From JAPLJC01 sp963697965 (lineage in GTDB: Bacteria > Desulfobacterota > Desulfobaccia > Desulfobaccales > 0-14-0-80-60-11): DNA of 64,000 bases. Positions 26,405 through 35,806 of this stretch are shown in pieces. The notes below the pieces were generated by a model, which did not search any database, was not told the DNA's origin, and saw only the letters and a program-made list of their open reading frames with translations. The first letter of the stretch is position 1; the number at the start of each line of letters is the position of its first letter. The translations under genes were made by a program, and so were the position numbers. Where the stretch lies: assembly GCA_963697965.1 (NCBI GenBank), contig OY969108.1:2294001-2358000 (forward strand), read 5' to 3'.

Positions 26405-26906
26405 GGTGACTCTCCCCGGTTGGCAGAAGGGTTATCTGTTGGTAACTATTTGAATTATAAAGATTATTAATTATATAGAAAACATGAGGCGATTGCAAAT
26501 AGGGGTTGGGCGCTCCATGGAGGCGGGGAGAGAATAAAAGTTAAAGATCTAGAACCAAGTTGACGTTTTTATAGAAGATTAGGTGGTCTTCCCCAAAGGG
26601 TTAGCTGGGTTTTTCTCCCAATGGCTCAAAATCCTGCCTCCATTCCGATGAAAAGCAGCCAATTTTTGCATCAGGACGCACAGGCGAGACGCCTGTGCCA
26701 CCAATTTACCATCAGAGGAAAAAAACGAATGCCTGATGGGGAAATCAACTGTAGCCGCAAGCTTTAGCTTGCGCAGGCTAAAGCCTGCGGCTACTTTGGA
26801 AATGCAATCTAATTAATGCCCTGATTAATATATCTCGGATGGGTGTCAGCAGGCTGAGAACCGTCGGCCCCTGACCCCTTTCCTCCAAAAACCATACTTA
26901 ACAAAG
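26405..26906. repeat. Repeat-containing intergenic region between rplI and dnaB
   Basis: No gene is seen. It contains GCACAGGCGAGACGCCTGTG (26679-26698) and a double element at 26750-26795, where GCCGCAAGCTTTAGCTTGCG and GCAGGCTAAAGCCTGCGGC lie side by side. An AT-rich stretch at 26440-26480 next to the dnaB start may contain its own promoter. Confidence 0.65.
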
Positions 26907-27356
26907 CTATTCTGCCTCGGCCACCACTGCCACGGTGATTTCGGCCTTGACCTCCGGAGCCAGGCGGACGGGGACCTGGTAGCTGCCCAGCTTTTTGATA
27001 GGCTCCGGCAGGTCCAATTGCCTGCGGTCGATATTGAAACCTTGAGCCTCCAGCGCCGTGATGATCATGGCCGCGGTCACCGAACCGTAAAGGCGCTCTC
27101 CCTCTCCCACCCGCTGGGCAATGGTGACGCTCACCCCTTCCAGTTGGGCGAGATTGGCCAAAGCGGATTCCTGCTCCTTGTCCCGGAGTTCGGCATATCG
27201 GGCTTTAACCTGTTCCACCTGGGCCAGGTTGCCACGGGTCGCTTCCAGGGCCAGACCCTGGGGAATCAGGTAATTTCTGGCATAGCCCCGGGCCACCTCC
27301 ACCACGGAGCCAATTTCACCCAGCGCGACAACGTCTTTCGTCAGAATGACTTTCAA
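26907..27356 (-). CDS. rplI: 50S ribosomal protein L9
   Basis: A 149-residue large-subunit protein. It begins (M)KVILTKDVVALGEIGSVVEVARGYARNYLIPQGLA, the conserved rRNA-binding N-domain, followed by the connecting helix and the C-terminal domain (GERLYGSVTAAMI). The start is TTG at 27356, and its first three bases overlap the stop of the DUF2232 gene as TTGA. GGAGGAGG lies about 10 bp upstream. The long frame upstream of it is the DUF2232 gene read in the wrong frame. Confidence 0.95.
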   Translation of the reverse strand: MKVILTKDVVALGEIGSVVEVARGYARNYLIPQGLALEATRGNLAQVEQVKARYAELRDKEQESALANLAQLEGVSVTIAQRVGEGERLYGSVTAAMIITALEAQGFNIDRRQLDLPEPIKKLGSYQVPVRLAPEVKAEITVAVVAEAE

Positions 27357-28318
27357 CTCTCGATACCTCCTCCGGCATCCCCGGGTTGCCGGTGCAAACG
27401 GCGAAAATCGAACCAGAGGTCCAGCACTCCCAGGATGATAATCAAAAAAAAGAGTGGGTTTAAAAACAGCAGGCCGTAGCCGACGATCCGCAGAACCAAG
27501 GGCAGCCTCAGACGGTGAAACCAGCCGGCCATCACTCCCAAACCCTGGCAGAAATAGAGGACCGCCGTGATCAGCAACAGGTTGAAGCTGAGGGAACGCA
27601 GCGCCGCCACCGGAACCAACAGCAAAAAACCGGCGCCCAGAGCCACGAAGATGAGCCATTCGGGCAGGGCCCAATAATAAAGAGGCGGCGCCGGCTTCTG
27701 GCCGCCCCACAGCCAGGCCAATTGCCGGGCCAGCACCACGTTCAGCCAGGCCACCAGGCCGGTATTGGTGACCACCAGGGCCGGCAGCAGCCGTTTAAGC
27801 AGGGCTTCCAGTTCACCCGGGGAAATCTCCCCGGTTAGCGCCCCCCCGGAGGCGGCACCGCCTCCCCCCAGCACCTGGTGCACCGACTTCATGATATCCG
27901 CGCCCCGCTGGGCCAGGAGAACCTGGGGGCTCACCCCCTGATAAACGGCCTGTCCCAGCACTAAGAGCAGAGCCAGGCCGCTCAGGATCAGCACCGTGAG
28001 CATGATGGCCCCGGGGGCGGACACGCCCCGGTGTTGCAGGGCGCTCAACAAGAAGCCCATGAGCAGCAGGCTCAGGAAGCTGAGATTAGTCCAGAGGGTT
28101 TCCAACCCGGGATTCAAGGCCAGGACAGCCACGACGCCGGCCAGGACCAGCAGCAGGGCTTCCCGGTCTCCCAGGCGCCAGCCTGCCAGCAGCACCGGCA
28201 AGGGCGCCAGGATGCCCGCCAGCAGGTAGCCCAGGGGGTGCAGGTGCGCCCCGATTAAGAGCAGCAGCAGGAAGCTTAAACAGGCGAACCAGATGGAGAG
28301 GCGGCCTCCGGGTAACAA
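27353..28318 (-). CDS. DUF2232-family membrane protein
   Basis: A 321-residue polytopic membrane protein with about eight hydrophobic helices. Genes of this family commonly lie between rpsR and rplI, exactly as here, but the function is not known to me. The start is TTG at 28318 with GGAGCAGAG upstream; an ATG nearby is out of frame. The stop overlaps the rplI start. The short loop GGGGAASGGALTGE near residue 155 is low in complexity. Confidence 0.82.
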   Translation of the reverse strand: MLPGGRLSIWFACLSFLLLLLIGAHLHPLGYLLAGILAPLPVLLAGWRLGDREALLLVLAGVVAVLALNPGLETLWTNLSFLSLLLMGFLLSALQHRGVSAPGAIMLTVLILSGLALLLVLGQAVYQGVSPQVLLAQRGADIMKSVHQVLGGGGAASGGALTGEISPGELEALLKRLLPALVVTNTGLVAWLNVVLARQLAWLWGGQKPAPPLYYWALPEWLIFVALGAGFLLLVPVAALRSLSFNLLLITAVLYFCQGLGVMAGWFHRLRLPLVLRIVGYGLLFLNPLFFLIIILGVLDLWFDFRRLHRQPGDAGGGIES

Positions 28319-28334
28319 GGCTCTGCTCCAGCCA

Positions 28335-28592
28335 TTATGTTGGCGGCGCGATGGGAACGTACGGAATCAGGGCCAGCAGCCGGGCTTGCTTGATGGCCCT
28401 GGTGAGCCGGCGCTGGTGGCGGGCGCAATTTCCCGAAATCCGCCGGGGAATGATCTTGCCCCTCTCCGTGACAAACTGCCTCAAGGTGTTGAAATCCTTA
28501 TAGTCGATGGGCAGGTTGGCGTCCACGCAAAAGCGGCAAACCTTGCGCCTGACATAAAACTGTTTCCGTTTGCGGCGAGGCATTACCGGCAT
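28335..28592 (-). CDS. rpsR: 30S ribosomal protein S18
   Basis: An 85-residue small-subunit protein that pairs with S6. It has the basic start MPRRKRKQFYVRRK, Cys19 and Cys22 (VCRFC), DYKDFNTLRQFVTERGKIIPRRISG and the C-terminal ARHQRRLTRAIKQARLLALIPY. AGGAGG lies 8 bp before the ATG at 28592, favouring that start over one three codons later. It begins 3 bp after the rpsF stop. Confidence 0.96.
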   Translation of the reverse strand: MPVMPRRKRKQFYVRRKVCRFCVDANLPIDYKDFNTLRQFVTERGKIIPRRISGNCARHQRRLTRAIKQARLLALIPYVPIAPPT

Positions 28593-28595
28593 GGC

Positions 28596-29066
28596 TTAGT
28601 CCTCCTGTCCCTGCGGGGCGGCTTCGGCTTCCACCTCGGAAACGGGCGCCGCCACGGCCTCAACTGCAGCTGCGGCCTCCGGGGCCGCCTCCTCGGGTTC
28701 AGTCTCCGGGGCCGGGGCCGCTGCCGCTGCCGCCTGGACTCCGGCGGCGATTTCCTCCTGCAGGGCCTCCATGTTTACTTTTTCGGATTTCTTGGCGGTG
28801 TGAGAGCGGATGAGCCGATCGTCGATGCGGTAGTTGCGCTCCAGTTCCTTGACGGTGGCCGGCGTACCGGCGTAGTCCACCACGACGTAGTAACCCCGGG
28901 TAACTCCCTGGATCCGGTAGGACAGCTTCTTGCGGCCCCATTCCTCCAGGCGCACCAGGGTGCCTCCCTGGGTGGAGATGATCTTACTGAACTTGTCGAT
29001 GGTACCCTTAATCTCTTCGTCCGGGAGGTCGCCGTTCACCACCCAGACCGACTCATAGCGGCGCAT
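28596..29066 (-). CDS. rpsF: 30S ribosomal protein S6 with long acidic tail
   Basis: A 156-residue small-subunit protein. The first 95 residues are the standard fold (MRRYESVWVVNGDLPDEE, WGRKKLSYRIQG, GYYVVVDYAG, IDDRLIRSHTAKKSE). The last 50-60 residues form an Ala/Glu/Pro-rich low-complexity tail without homology visible to me. An ssb gene, often found between rpsF and rpsR, is absent. GGAGG precedes the ATG. Confidence 0.95.
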   Translation of the reverse strand: MRRYESVWVVNGDLPDEEIKGTIDKFSKIISTQGGTLVRLEEWGRKKLSYRIQGVTRGYYVVVDYAGTPATVKELERNYRIDDRLIRSHTAKKSEKVNMEALQEEIAAGVQAAAAAAPAPETEPEEAAPEAAAAVEAVAAPVSEVEAEAAPQGQED

Positions 29067-29288
29067 TATTCCTCCTTATGGCCTAGTGGCCCTGGCGCCT
29101 TCGGCCCAGGGCAAGGAGAGTAAAAGAGTAAAAATGGAATTTAACAAAAGGCTGAAGTATTGTCAACCGGCAGGAAGCCTTAAATCACTTCAACAAAGGA
29201 CTTCCGGGACGCGCTCCGGGAACCGGCGGGAATCAGGCGGCCGGTGCAGGTTCTCACCAGCCGCCCTCTCTGTGGCTTTCCCATGATC

Positions 29289-29927
29289 TTACTGGACGGT
29301 GAAAATGGCATCCTGCTGGTCGCTGCCGTAGCTGGTGATCACCCGGCTGGTGACGGTATACTGGCCAACGGCCGCGTTATTGGGCAGGCCATAGGCCACG
29401 GAATCGTTGAAGTTACCGTTGTTATTGGTGACCGTAGCCTGGTAAGGCTGACCCAGCAACTGGCCGCCGTAGCGGACCTCCCGCACCAAGGTGACCGAGG
29501 TTGGCGTATTGTCAGGGGTCAGGATGGTGTAATTCATCTGCAGGTTAACCTGTTGGCCAGGGGCTACCACCGCAGGGTCTGCGGATACCCGATCGATTTT
29601 CACCAGGTTGCCCTGAGATGGGTTGTAATTAGAGTTCTGGGCCGCGGCCTGATTGGAGAGCATCTCACTATTACGGTGTTCCGCATAGAGATAACCTCCC
29701 ACTCCTCCCAGGAGACCGCCGGCGGCGGCGCCCACCCAGGCGCCGGTGGCGGGCGCGCCGGTGGCCGCGCCAATGATGGCGCCTACGGCCGCCCCGGTGG
29801 CCGCACCTCCCAAGGCCCCGCCGGCCGCGGACTGTTCCGGCGAATAAAACCCGGTTTCATTCATGCAACCCGCCAGCGCCAGGGGAAAAACGATTATCAT
29901 TCCCAAGGCCAGGATTCTCCTGAACAT
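29289..29927 (-). CDS. Outer-membrane lipoprotein with glycine-zipper segment
   Basis: A 212-residue predicted lipoprotein. The signal peptide ends with the lipobox LAGC at about residue 21. A Gly/Ala-rich segment of about 45 residues (AAGGALGGAATGAAVGAIIG and GAAAGGLLGGVGGYLYAE) forms glycine zippers, as in SlyB-like proteins that cross or anchor in the outer membrane. The C-terminal 110 residues look like an immunoglobulin-type beta domain (DPAVVAPGQQVNLQMNYTIL). The ATG at 29927 follows AAGGAGGAGG. Function unknown, probably envelope integrity. Confidence 0.8.
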   Translation of the reverse strand: MFRRILALGMIIVFPLALAGCMNETGFYSPEQSAAGGALGGAATGAAVGAIIGAATGAPATGAWVGAAAGGLLGGVGGYLYAEHRNSEMLSNQAAAQNSNYNPSQGNLVKIDRVSADPAVVAPGQQVNLQMNYTILTPDNTPTSVTLVREVRYGGQLLGQPYQATVTNNNGNFNDSVAYGLPNNAAVGQYTVTSRVITSYGSDQQDAIFTVQ

Positions 29928-30084
29928 CTCAACCTCCTCCTTCTGCAATTAGGCGGAACCGGTTCACCTTTCTTTTCATATACTCACCACAATAAGTCTT
30001 TTTTTTCCGGCGTGCAAGTTTGCCGCCAAAGGCAAAGGCGGGGAGCACCAGGGGGCGGACCCAGGGGTTCGCGGCCAATTTCCC

Positions 30085-30114
30085 CTCACCGCTCACTGCT
30101 CACTGCTCACTGCC
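30085..30114. repeat. ACTGCTCACTG repeat forming the 3' end of nusB
   Basis: Three consecutive CTCACTG units. On the minus strand they encode the last residues of NusB and its TGA stop codon. Confidence 0.8.
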
Positions 30115-30530
30115 AACTTTTCCCGGTCGCTCAGTAGCTGGTCCAGGATGCCGTTGACAAAGGCCCCCGAGTCCTCGGTTCCATAGCGCTTGGCCAGCTC
30201 GATGGCTTCGTTGATCACCACTTTGGGGGGAATTTGGCGCTGGTAGAGGAGTTCATAGGCTGCCAGGCGCAGGAGGTTGCGGTCCACCGCGCCCATGCGC
30301 TCCAGGCGCCAGTGTTCGGAAAAGCGGCGGATGAGGGCGTCCAATTCTCCCCGATGGGAGGCCACCCCGGCTGTCAATACCCGCAGATAGGTTGGCACGC
30401 CGGGGCCTTCCGAATGAAAATGGCGCCAGAAAAGCTCTAAATCCTCCGGGCTGCCGCTCCGGGCGTATTCATCGTGATAGAGAAATTGCAGGGCCCATTC
30501 CCGGCAACGGCTGCGGGAATAAGCCGGCAA
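30093..30530 (-). CDS. nusB: Transcription antitermination factor NusB
   Basis: An all-helical RNA-binding protein of rRNA antitermination complexes, 145 residues. It starts SRSRCREWALQFLYHDEY and has NLLRLAAYELLYQRQIPPKVVINEAIELAKRYGTEDSGAFVNGILD, the family signature. The start is TTG at 30530, 4 bp after the ribH stop, so it is coupled to riboflavin synthesis genes, a common arrangement. The C-terminal AVSSEQ and stop are encoded by a copy of the dispersed AGTGAGCAG repeat, so the original 3' end has been replaced. Confidence 0.93.
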   Translation of the reverse strand: MPAYSRSRCREWALQFLYHDEYARSGSPEDLELFWRHFHSEGPGVPTYLRVLTAGVASHRGELDALIRRFSEHWRLERMGAVDRNLLRLAAYELLYQRQIPPKVVINEAIELAKRYGTEDSGAFVNGILDQLLSDREKLAVSSEQ

Positions 30531-30534
30531 GAAA

Positions 30535-31002
30535 TTAGGCTCCCAGGGCCTTCAGAAGATTGGCCATCTCGATGGCGGCTGCCGCCGCGGCGAACCCTTT
30601 GTTCCCCGCCTTGCTGCCGGCCCGCTCGATGGCCTGCTCCAGGTTGTCGGTGGTGAGAATGCCAAAGGAGATTGGCACCCCGCTCTCCAGGGCCACCTGG
30701 GCGATCCCCTTGCTAACTTCCCCGGCCACGTAATCGAAGTGGGGAGTGGAGCCCCTGATCACCGCGGCCAGGCAAACCACTGCGTCGTGGGTCTTGGCGG
30801 CTGCCAGACGTTTGGCCGTCAGCGGGATTTCCCAGGCCCCCGGCACCCGCACTACCAATAAATCGTCTTCCGCCACCCCCTGGCGCTGCAGGCAATCCAG
30901 GGCCCCTTCCAGCAGGCGCTCGGTAATAAAGGAATTGAAGCGGCTGACCACCAGGGCAAATTTCAGCCCGGCGCCAATGAGCTTGCCTTCTACCGTACGC
31001 AT
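30535..31002 (-). CDS. ribH: 6,7-dimethyl-8-ribityllumazine synthase
   Basis: Condenses the ribityl-uracil and butanone-phosphate precursors to lumazine, the penultimate step of riboflavin synthesis. The 155-residue protein has SRFN near 20-23, VPGAWEIP, GSTPHFDYVAGEV with the catalytic His, and SFGILTTDNLEQAIERAGSKAGNKG. The ATG at 31002 is preceded by AAGGGGGAAGG; the frame upstream to 31155 is non-coding. It lies between ribBA and nusB. Confidence 0.95.
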   Translation of the reverse strand: MRTVEGKLIGAGLKFALVVSRFNSFITERLLEGALDCLQRQGVAEDDLLVVRVPGAWEIPLTAKRLAAAKTHDAVVCLAAVIRGSTPHFDYVAGEVSKGIAQVALESGVPISFGILTTDNLEQAIERAGSKAGNKGFAAAAAAIEMANLLKALGA

Positions 31003-31112
31003 CCTTCCCCCTTCTGAGTTCCTCAGCTTGAGTTTTTGGTGTTCTTCCGGGTCCCTAATCCCCTGATCAGAGAAAGGCAGCGTCTGCTGCCAGCTAATCT
31101 TGAAACCTGACC

Positions 31113-32321
31113 TTAATTTTCCACCAGCTTCAACAAGTGGCCCATCTTTTGGCACTTGGTCTTGAGATAGTTGCGATTCATCCGGTTGGGAGGAATCTCC
31201 AGCGGCACCCGCTCCACCATCTTGAGGCCGTAGCCCTCCAGGCCGATGATCTTCTTGGGATTGTTAGTCATCAGGCGCATCTGGCGGACTCCCAGGTCGC
31301 GCAAGATTTGGGCCCCGATGCCGTAATCCCGCAGGTCCGCCTTAAAACCCAGGGCTTCGTTGGCTTCCACCGTATCGGCGCCCTGGTCCTGCAATTCGTA
31401 GGCCCGCAGCTTATTGACCAGGCCGATGCCCCTGCCCTCCTGGTGCATGTACAGGATGATGCCTCTGCCTTCGCACTCCACCAGTTGCATGGCGGCTTCC
31501 AGTTGGTCCCCACAGTCGCAGCGCAGGGAATGGAAAACGTCGCCGGTGACGCATTCGGAATGGACTCGCACCAGCACCGGCTGGTCCGGCGCGATCTCCC
31601 CCTTCACCAGGGCCACATGCTGGTTGTCATCCACGTCGTTGTCATAGGCAATGGCAGTGAATTCCCCGAAATAGGTAGGCAGTTTGACGCTGGCCCGGCG
31701 GTGTACAAAGGATTCGTGCCGCAGCCGGTATTCCACCAGGTCGGCGATGGTGGCGATCTTCAGGCGATGCTCCTGGGCAAACTTCTCCAGGTCCGGCATC
31801 CGGGCCATGGTGCCGTCATCTTTCATAACCTCGCAGATCACCGCGGCGCCCTTCAGCCCCGAGAGGCGGGTCAGGTCCACGGAGCCCTCGGTCTGGCCCG
31901 TGCGCACCAGGACCCCGCCCCTCCGGGCCCGGATGGGAAATACGTGCCCGGGGCTCACCAGGTCTTCGGCCTTGGTGTGGTCCGCCACCGCGGTGAGGAC
32001 GGTGGTGGCCCGATCCGCCGCCGAGATGCCCGTGGTCACCCCGCGCCGGGCTTCGATGGAGACGCAGAAGGCCGTCTTGAAGCCCGACTGGTTGTCCCGC
32101 ACCATTTGGGGCAATTTCAGGCGCTCCACCAGGTCAGCCTCCAGGGCCAGACAGACGAGTCCCCGTCCGAAGCGGACCATGAAATTGATGGCCTCCGGGG
32201 TCACCAGCTCCGCGGCCATGGTGAGGTCGCCCTCGTTTTCCCGGTCTTCGTCATCCACCAGGATGATCATCTTGCCCTGGCGGAGGTCTTGCATGACCTC
32301 TTCAATAGGTGTTAACGCCAT
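31113..32321 (-). CDS. ribBA: Bifunctional DHBP synthase / GTP cyclohydrolase II
   Basis: Supplies both starting compounds of riboflavin. The N-terminal 3,4-dihydroxy-2-butanone-4-phosphate synthase half has the acidic loop DDEDRENEGDL; the C-terminal GTP cyclohydrolase II half has HSECVTGDVFHSLRCDCGDQL with the three zinc cysteines and HQEGRGIGLVNKLRAY. The start is the ATG at 32321 (402 residues). The frame runs 59 codons further upstream, but through low-complexity repeats. A ribD gene is missing from the cluster. Confidence 0.95.
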   Translation of the reverse strand: MALTPIEEVMQDLRQGKMIILVDDEDRENEGDLTMAAELVTPEAINFMVRFGRGLVCLALEADLVERLKLPQMVRDNQSGFKTAFCVSIEARRGVTTGISAADRATTVLTAVADHTKAEDLVSPGHVFPIRARRGGVLVRTGQTEGSVDLTRLSGLKGAAVICEVMKDDGTMARMPDLEKFAQEHRLKIATIADLVEYRLRHESFVHRRASVKLPTYFGEFTAIAYDNDVDDNQHVALVKGEIAPDQPVLVRVHSECVTGDVFHSLRCDCGDQLEAAMQLVECEGRGIILYMHQEGRGIGLVNKLRAYELQDQGADTVEANEALGFKADLRDYGIGAQILRDLGVRQMRLMTNNPKKIIGLEGYGLKMVERVPLEIPPNRMNRNYLKTKCQKMGHLLKLVEN

Positions 32322-32523
32322 TCCGTTTGGTTCCTGTTTTCTGTTGTCTGTTTCCGGGTATTGCCGGCGCCGGCATCTGAGCCGGCGATTTTTTGCCCAC
32401 TGCTTACTGCTTTGGGCCCAGTTTTCTGTTTCCTGTTTTCTGTTTTTTGTTATTGCAGGCACCGCCATCTGAGCCGGTGATCCTTTTGCGCTGCTCACTG
32501 CTTACTGCTCACGGCTTACTGTA
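32322..32523. repeat. Low-complexity repeats between ribE and ribBA
   Basis: Copies of the TTTCTGTTTTCTG unit (32334-32357 and 32413-32450) and of the CTGCTCACTGCTTACTG unit (32396-32412 and 32491-32521) fill the gap. Two copies of a CCGCCATCTGAGCCGG-like sequence (32372-32386 and 32463-32478) also occur. Confidence 0.75.
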
Positions 32524-33168
32524 TTAAAGGAATCCGTGCCGGGCCAGCGCCTCCAGGGTGACTCCCTGGCCGGTCCCGGAGTCCTTCCCCAATAGCCGGG
32601 CCACGTATTTGCCGATAAGGTCCGCCTCCAGGTTTACCCGGTCTCCCACCCGCAAAGTCCCAAGGGTGGTGTTCCGGGCGGTGAAAGGGATGATATTGAC
32701 GCTGAAGGCGGCTCCCTTGATCGAGTTCACGGTCAGAGAAACCCCGTCCACCGCAATGGAGCCCTTCTCGATGACCAGGGCGCCCAGAGGCCCGGGTAGC
32801 TCTATCTGCAACTGGAAGTGAGCCGGGCCGGTCCTGAGCTGCCCCACCCTGCCGGCGGCATCCACGTGGCCGCTGACCAGGTGTCCATCCAGGCGGTCGC
32901 CAAGCCGCAGGGATCTTTCTAAGTTTACCCGGTCACCCACCTTTTTCAAGGGGAAAGTGGTGCGGGCCAGGGTCTCGGGCGAGACCTCAAAGCTGGCCGC
33001 CGGCGGCGCCAAGGCCACCACCGTCAGGCAGGCTCCGGCCACCGCCACCGACTCTCCCAGGTTCAGTTCGGAGGCCGGGAACGGGGTCTTGACCGTGACC
33101 TTGAGTCCTTCCGCCAGCGGCGTGAGCCCGACAATCTCCCCCACCCCTTCCACTAATCCGGTAAACAT
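32524..33168 (-). CDS. ribE: Riboflavin synthase, alpha subunit
   Basis: Converts two lumazine molecules to riboflavin. The 214-residue protein consists of two lumazine-binding repeats, starting MFTGLVEGVGEI and continuing near residue 98 at DGHLVSGHVDAAG; CLTVV and GVSLTVN mark equivalent positions. It is the first gene of the ribE-ribBA-ribH-nusB run on the minus strand; the 200-bp gap behind it is filled by repeats, so the genes may still share a transcript. Confidence 0.95.
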   Translation of the reverse strand: MFTGLVEGVGEIVGLTPLAEGLKVTVKTPFPASELNLGESVAVAGACLTVVALAPPAASFEVSPETLARTTFPLKKVGDRVNLERSLRLGDRLDGHLVSGHVDAAGRVGQLRTGPAHFQLQIELPGPLGALVIEKGSIAVDGVSLTVNSIKGAAFSVNIIPFTARNTTLGTLRVGDRVNLEADLIGKYVARLLGKDSGTGQGVTLEALARHGFL

Positions 33169-33259
33169 GGAGCCTATCCTGATTGGTGATTTCCTTTAAG
33201 ATCTTACCATTTATTGGCGGCCGGGGAAACCTTGCCAAATAGTAGGCCCCGCCGGACGC

Positions 33260-34321
<1,062 letters not shown>

Positions 34322-34505
34322 CTTCACCTCCTGAAAGGCAGTTTTCTGTTTTCGGTTTTCTGAATGCGGTCTTCCTATTCAGGATAAGGGTTTAGATTTC
34401 TTCGATTTTTGCGGGGGAACCGGCAAAATGCCGCAATGGTTCTAATAATCTCCTTATAATTTAAGATAAGATCACACTACGCTTAGGCAATGGCAAATAT
34501 TTTTT

Positions 34506-35690
34506 CTATTTTTTCCCAGCGGCCATCAACTCCAGGGCCACCCGGGCCGCTCCTTGTGAGGCGTCGAGGCCCGTAAGGCTCCCGACGATCCGGGCCAGCC
34601 CCGGCCCCAGCGCCGCCAGGCGCTGCCGGTCCTTAATCCAGCCCAGCGCCTCCCCGGCCAGGCGCTCCGGGGTAAAGTCTTCCTGGATCAGCTCCGGGAA
34701 GAGCCGTTCCCCGGCCAGGAGGTTGGCCATGCCCACGTGCGGTACCCGCACCAGCCATCGGCCCACCCGGAAAGTCAGGGGCGACACCTGATATACTATC
34801 ACCGTGGGAGTGCCGGCCAGGGCCGCTTCCACTGTGGCCGTGCCCGACGCCACCACGGCCAGGTGCGCTGCGGCCAGGGACTCGTAGGATTGTCCGGAAA
34901 GGATTGCCAAAGGCCCTCGGCCACCGCCCCCCTCGCACAACCATTGTTTTACCATCCCCTTAACCAGCTCCGCCGGGGCGGTGGAGGCCAGGGGCAGGAG
35001 GAACTGGCATTGCGGGATGGCTTTATGGATCAAAGCAGCGGCCTCCAGCATGGGGGGCAGGTGCCGCTCAATTTCGCTGGCCCGGCTGCCCGGGAGCAGG
35101 GCGACGGTGAGGCGTCCAGGTTCCAGGCCCACCCGGGCCAGCCAGGAACGCCGCGCCTCCGGGGGCCGCAGGGTCTCCAGCAGCGGGTGGCCCACATAGG
35201 TGGCCGGCACCCCTCGCTCCCGGTAAAAATCGGCCTCAAAAGGGAAGATCACCACCAGGCGGTCCACCAGGCGGGCCAGGGTGCGCACCCGGTAGCTGCG
35301 CCAGGCCCACACCTGGGGGCTGATGTAATACATCACCGGGACCCGGTAATACCTGGCCAGCCGGGCCACCCAGAAGTTGAAATCCGGAAAATCGACTAAT
35401 ATGGCCAGGGCGGGCTTGCGGCTCTTCAAGGCCCGGCCCACGTCCCACAAGGCCCGCATCACCGCCCCCAGGCGGCCCGCCACCTCCGAGAGGCCCACCA
35501 CCGCCAGATCCGAGGCGGGGCAGAGGAGGCGCACTCCCTGGGCGGCCAGGGCCTCACCCCCGATGCCGAAGAACTCCGCCTGGGGCAATCGCTCCTTAAT
35601 GGCCGCCACCAACCGGGCCGCATGCTCGTCCCCGGACGCCTCCCCGGCAACCACCAGGATTCCCCCAGGTTTTTTATCAGTCTTTACCAT
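34506..35690 (-). CDS. lpxB: Lipid-A-disaccharide synthase
   Basis: Joins lipid X and UDP-2,3-diacylglucosamine at the inner face of the cytoplasmic membrane. The 394-residue glycosyltransferase has VAGEASGDEHAARLV at the N-terminus, MGLSEV-like VVGLSEVAGRL, DFPDFNFW, YYISPQVWAWR, PFEADFYRERGVPATYVGHPL and LLPGSRASEIERHLP. These are highly conserved. It shows that the organism makes lipid A. The Gfo/Idh gene lies 116 bp upstream on the same strand, a frequent neighbour in lipid A clusters. Confidence 0.96.
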   Translation of the reverse strand: MVKTDKKPGGILVVAGEASGDEHAARLVAAIKERLPQAEFFGIGGEALAAQGVRLLCPASDLAVVGLSEVAGRLGAVMRALWDVGRALKSRKPALAILVDFPDFNFWVARLARYYRVPVMYYISPQVWAWRSYRVRTLARLVDRLVVIFPFEADFYRERGVPATYVGHPLLETLRPPEARRSWLARVGLEPGRLTVALLPGSRASEIERHLPPMLEAAALIHKAIPQCQFLLPLASTAPAELVKGMVKQWLCEGGGGRGPLAILSGQSYESLAAAHLAVVASGTATVEAALAGTPTVIVYQVSPLTFRVGRWLVRVPHVGMANLLAGERLFPELIQEDFTPERLAGEALGWIKDRQRLAALGPGLARIVGSLTGLDASQGAARVALELMAAGKK

Positions 35691-35806
35691 ATTCCTTGAT
35701 GAGAAATCTTAGCGGTGCCCACCCATATATGCTCAATTTTGCCTTTTTATTTTTTCCTTTTACCTTAATTTACTTTTTCCTTAACTAACCCCTAACCCTT
35801 GACCCC

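Noticed and set aside
24992..26470. 492-codon open frame on the plus strand opposite dnaB
   Set aside because: It is the antisense shadow of dnaB in GC-rich DNA; it has no motif and no ribosome binding site, while dnaB is complete.
32322..32498. 59-codon N-terminal extension of ribBA
   Set aside because: Low-complexity repeat translation; the conserved start is the ATG at 32321.
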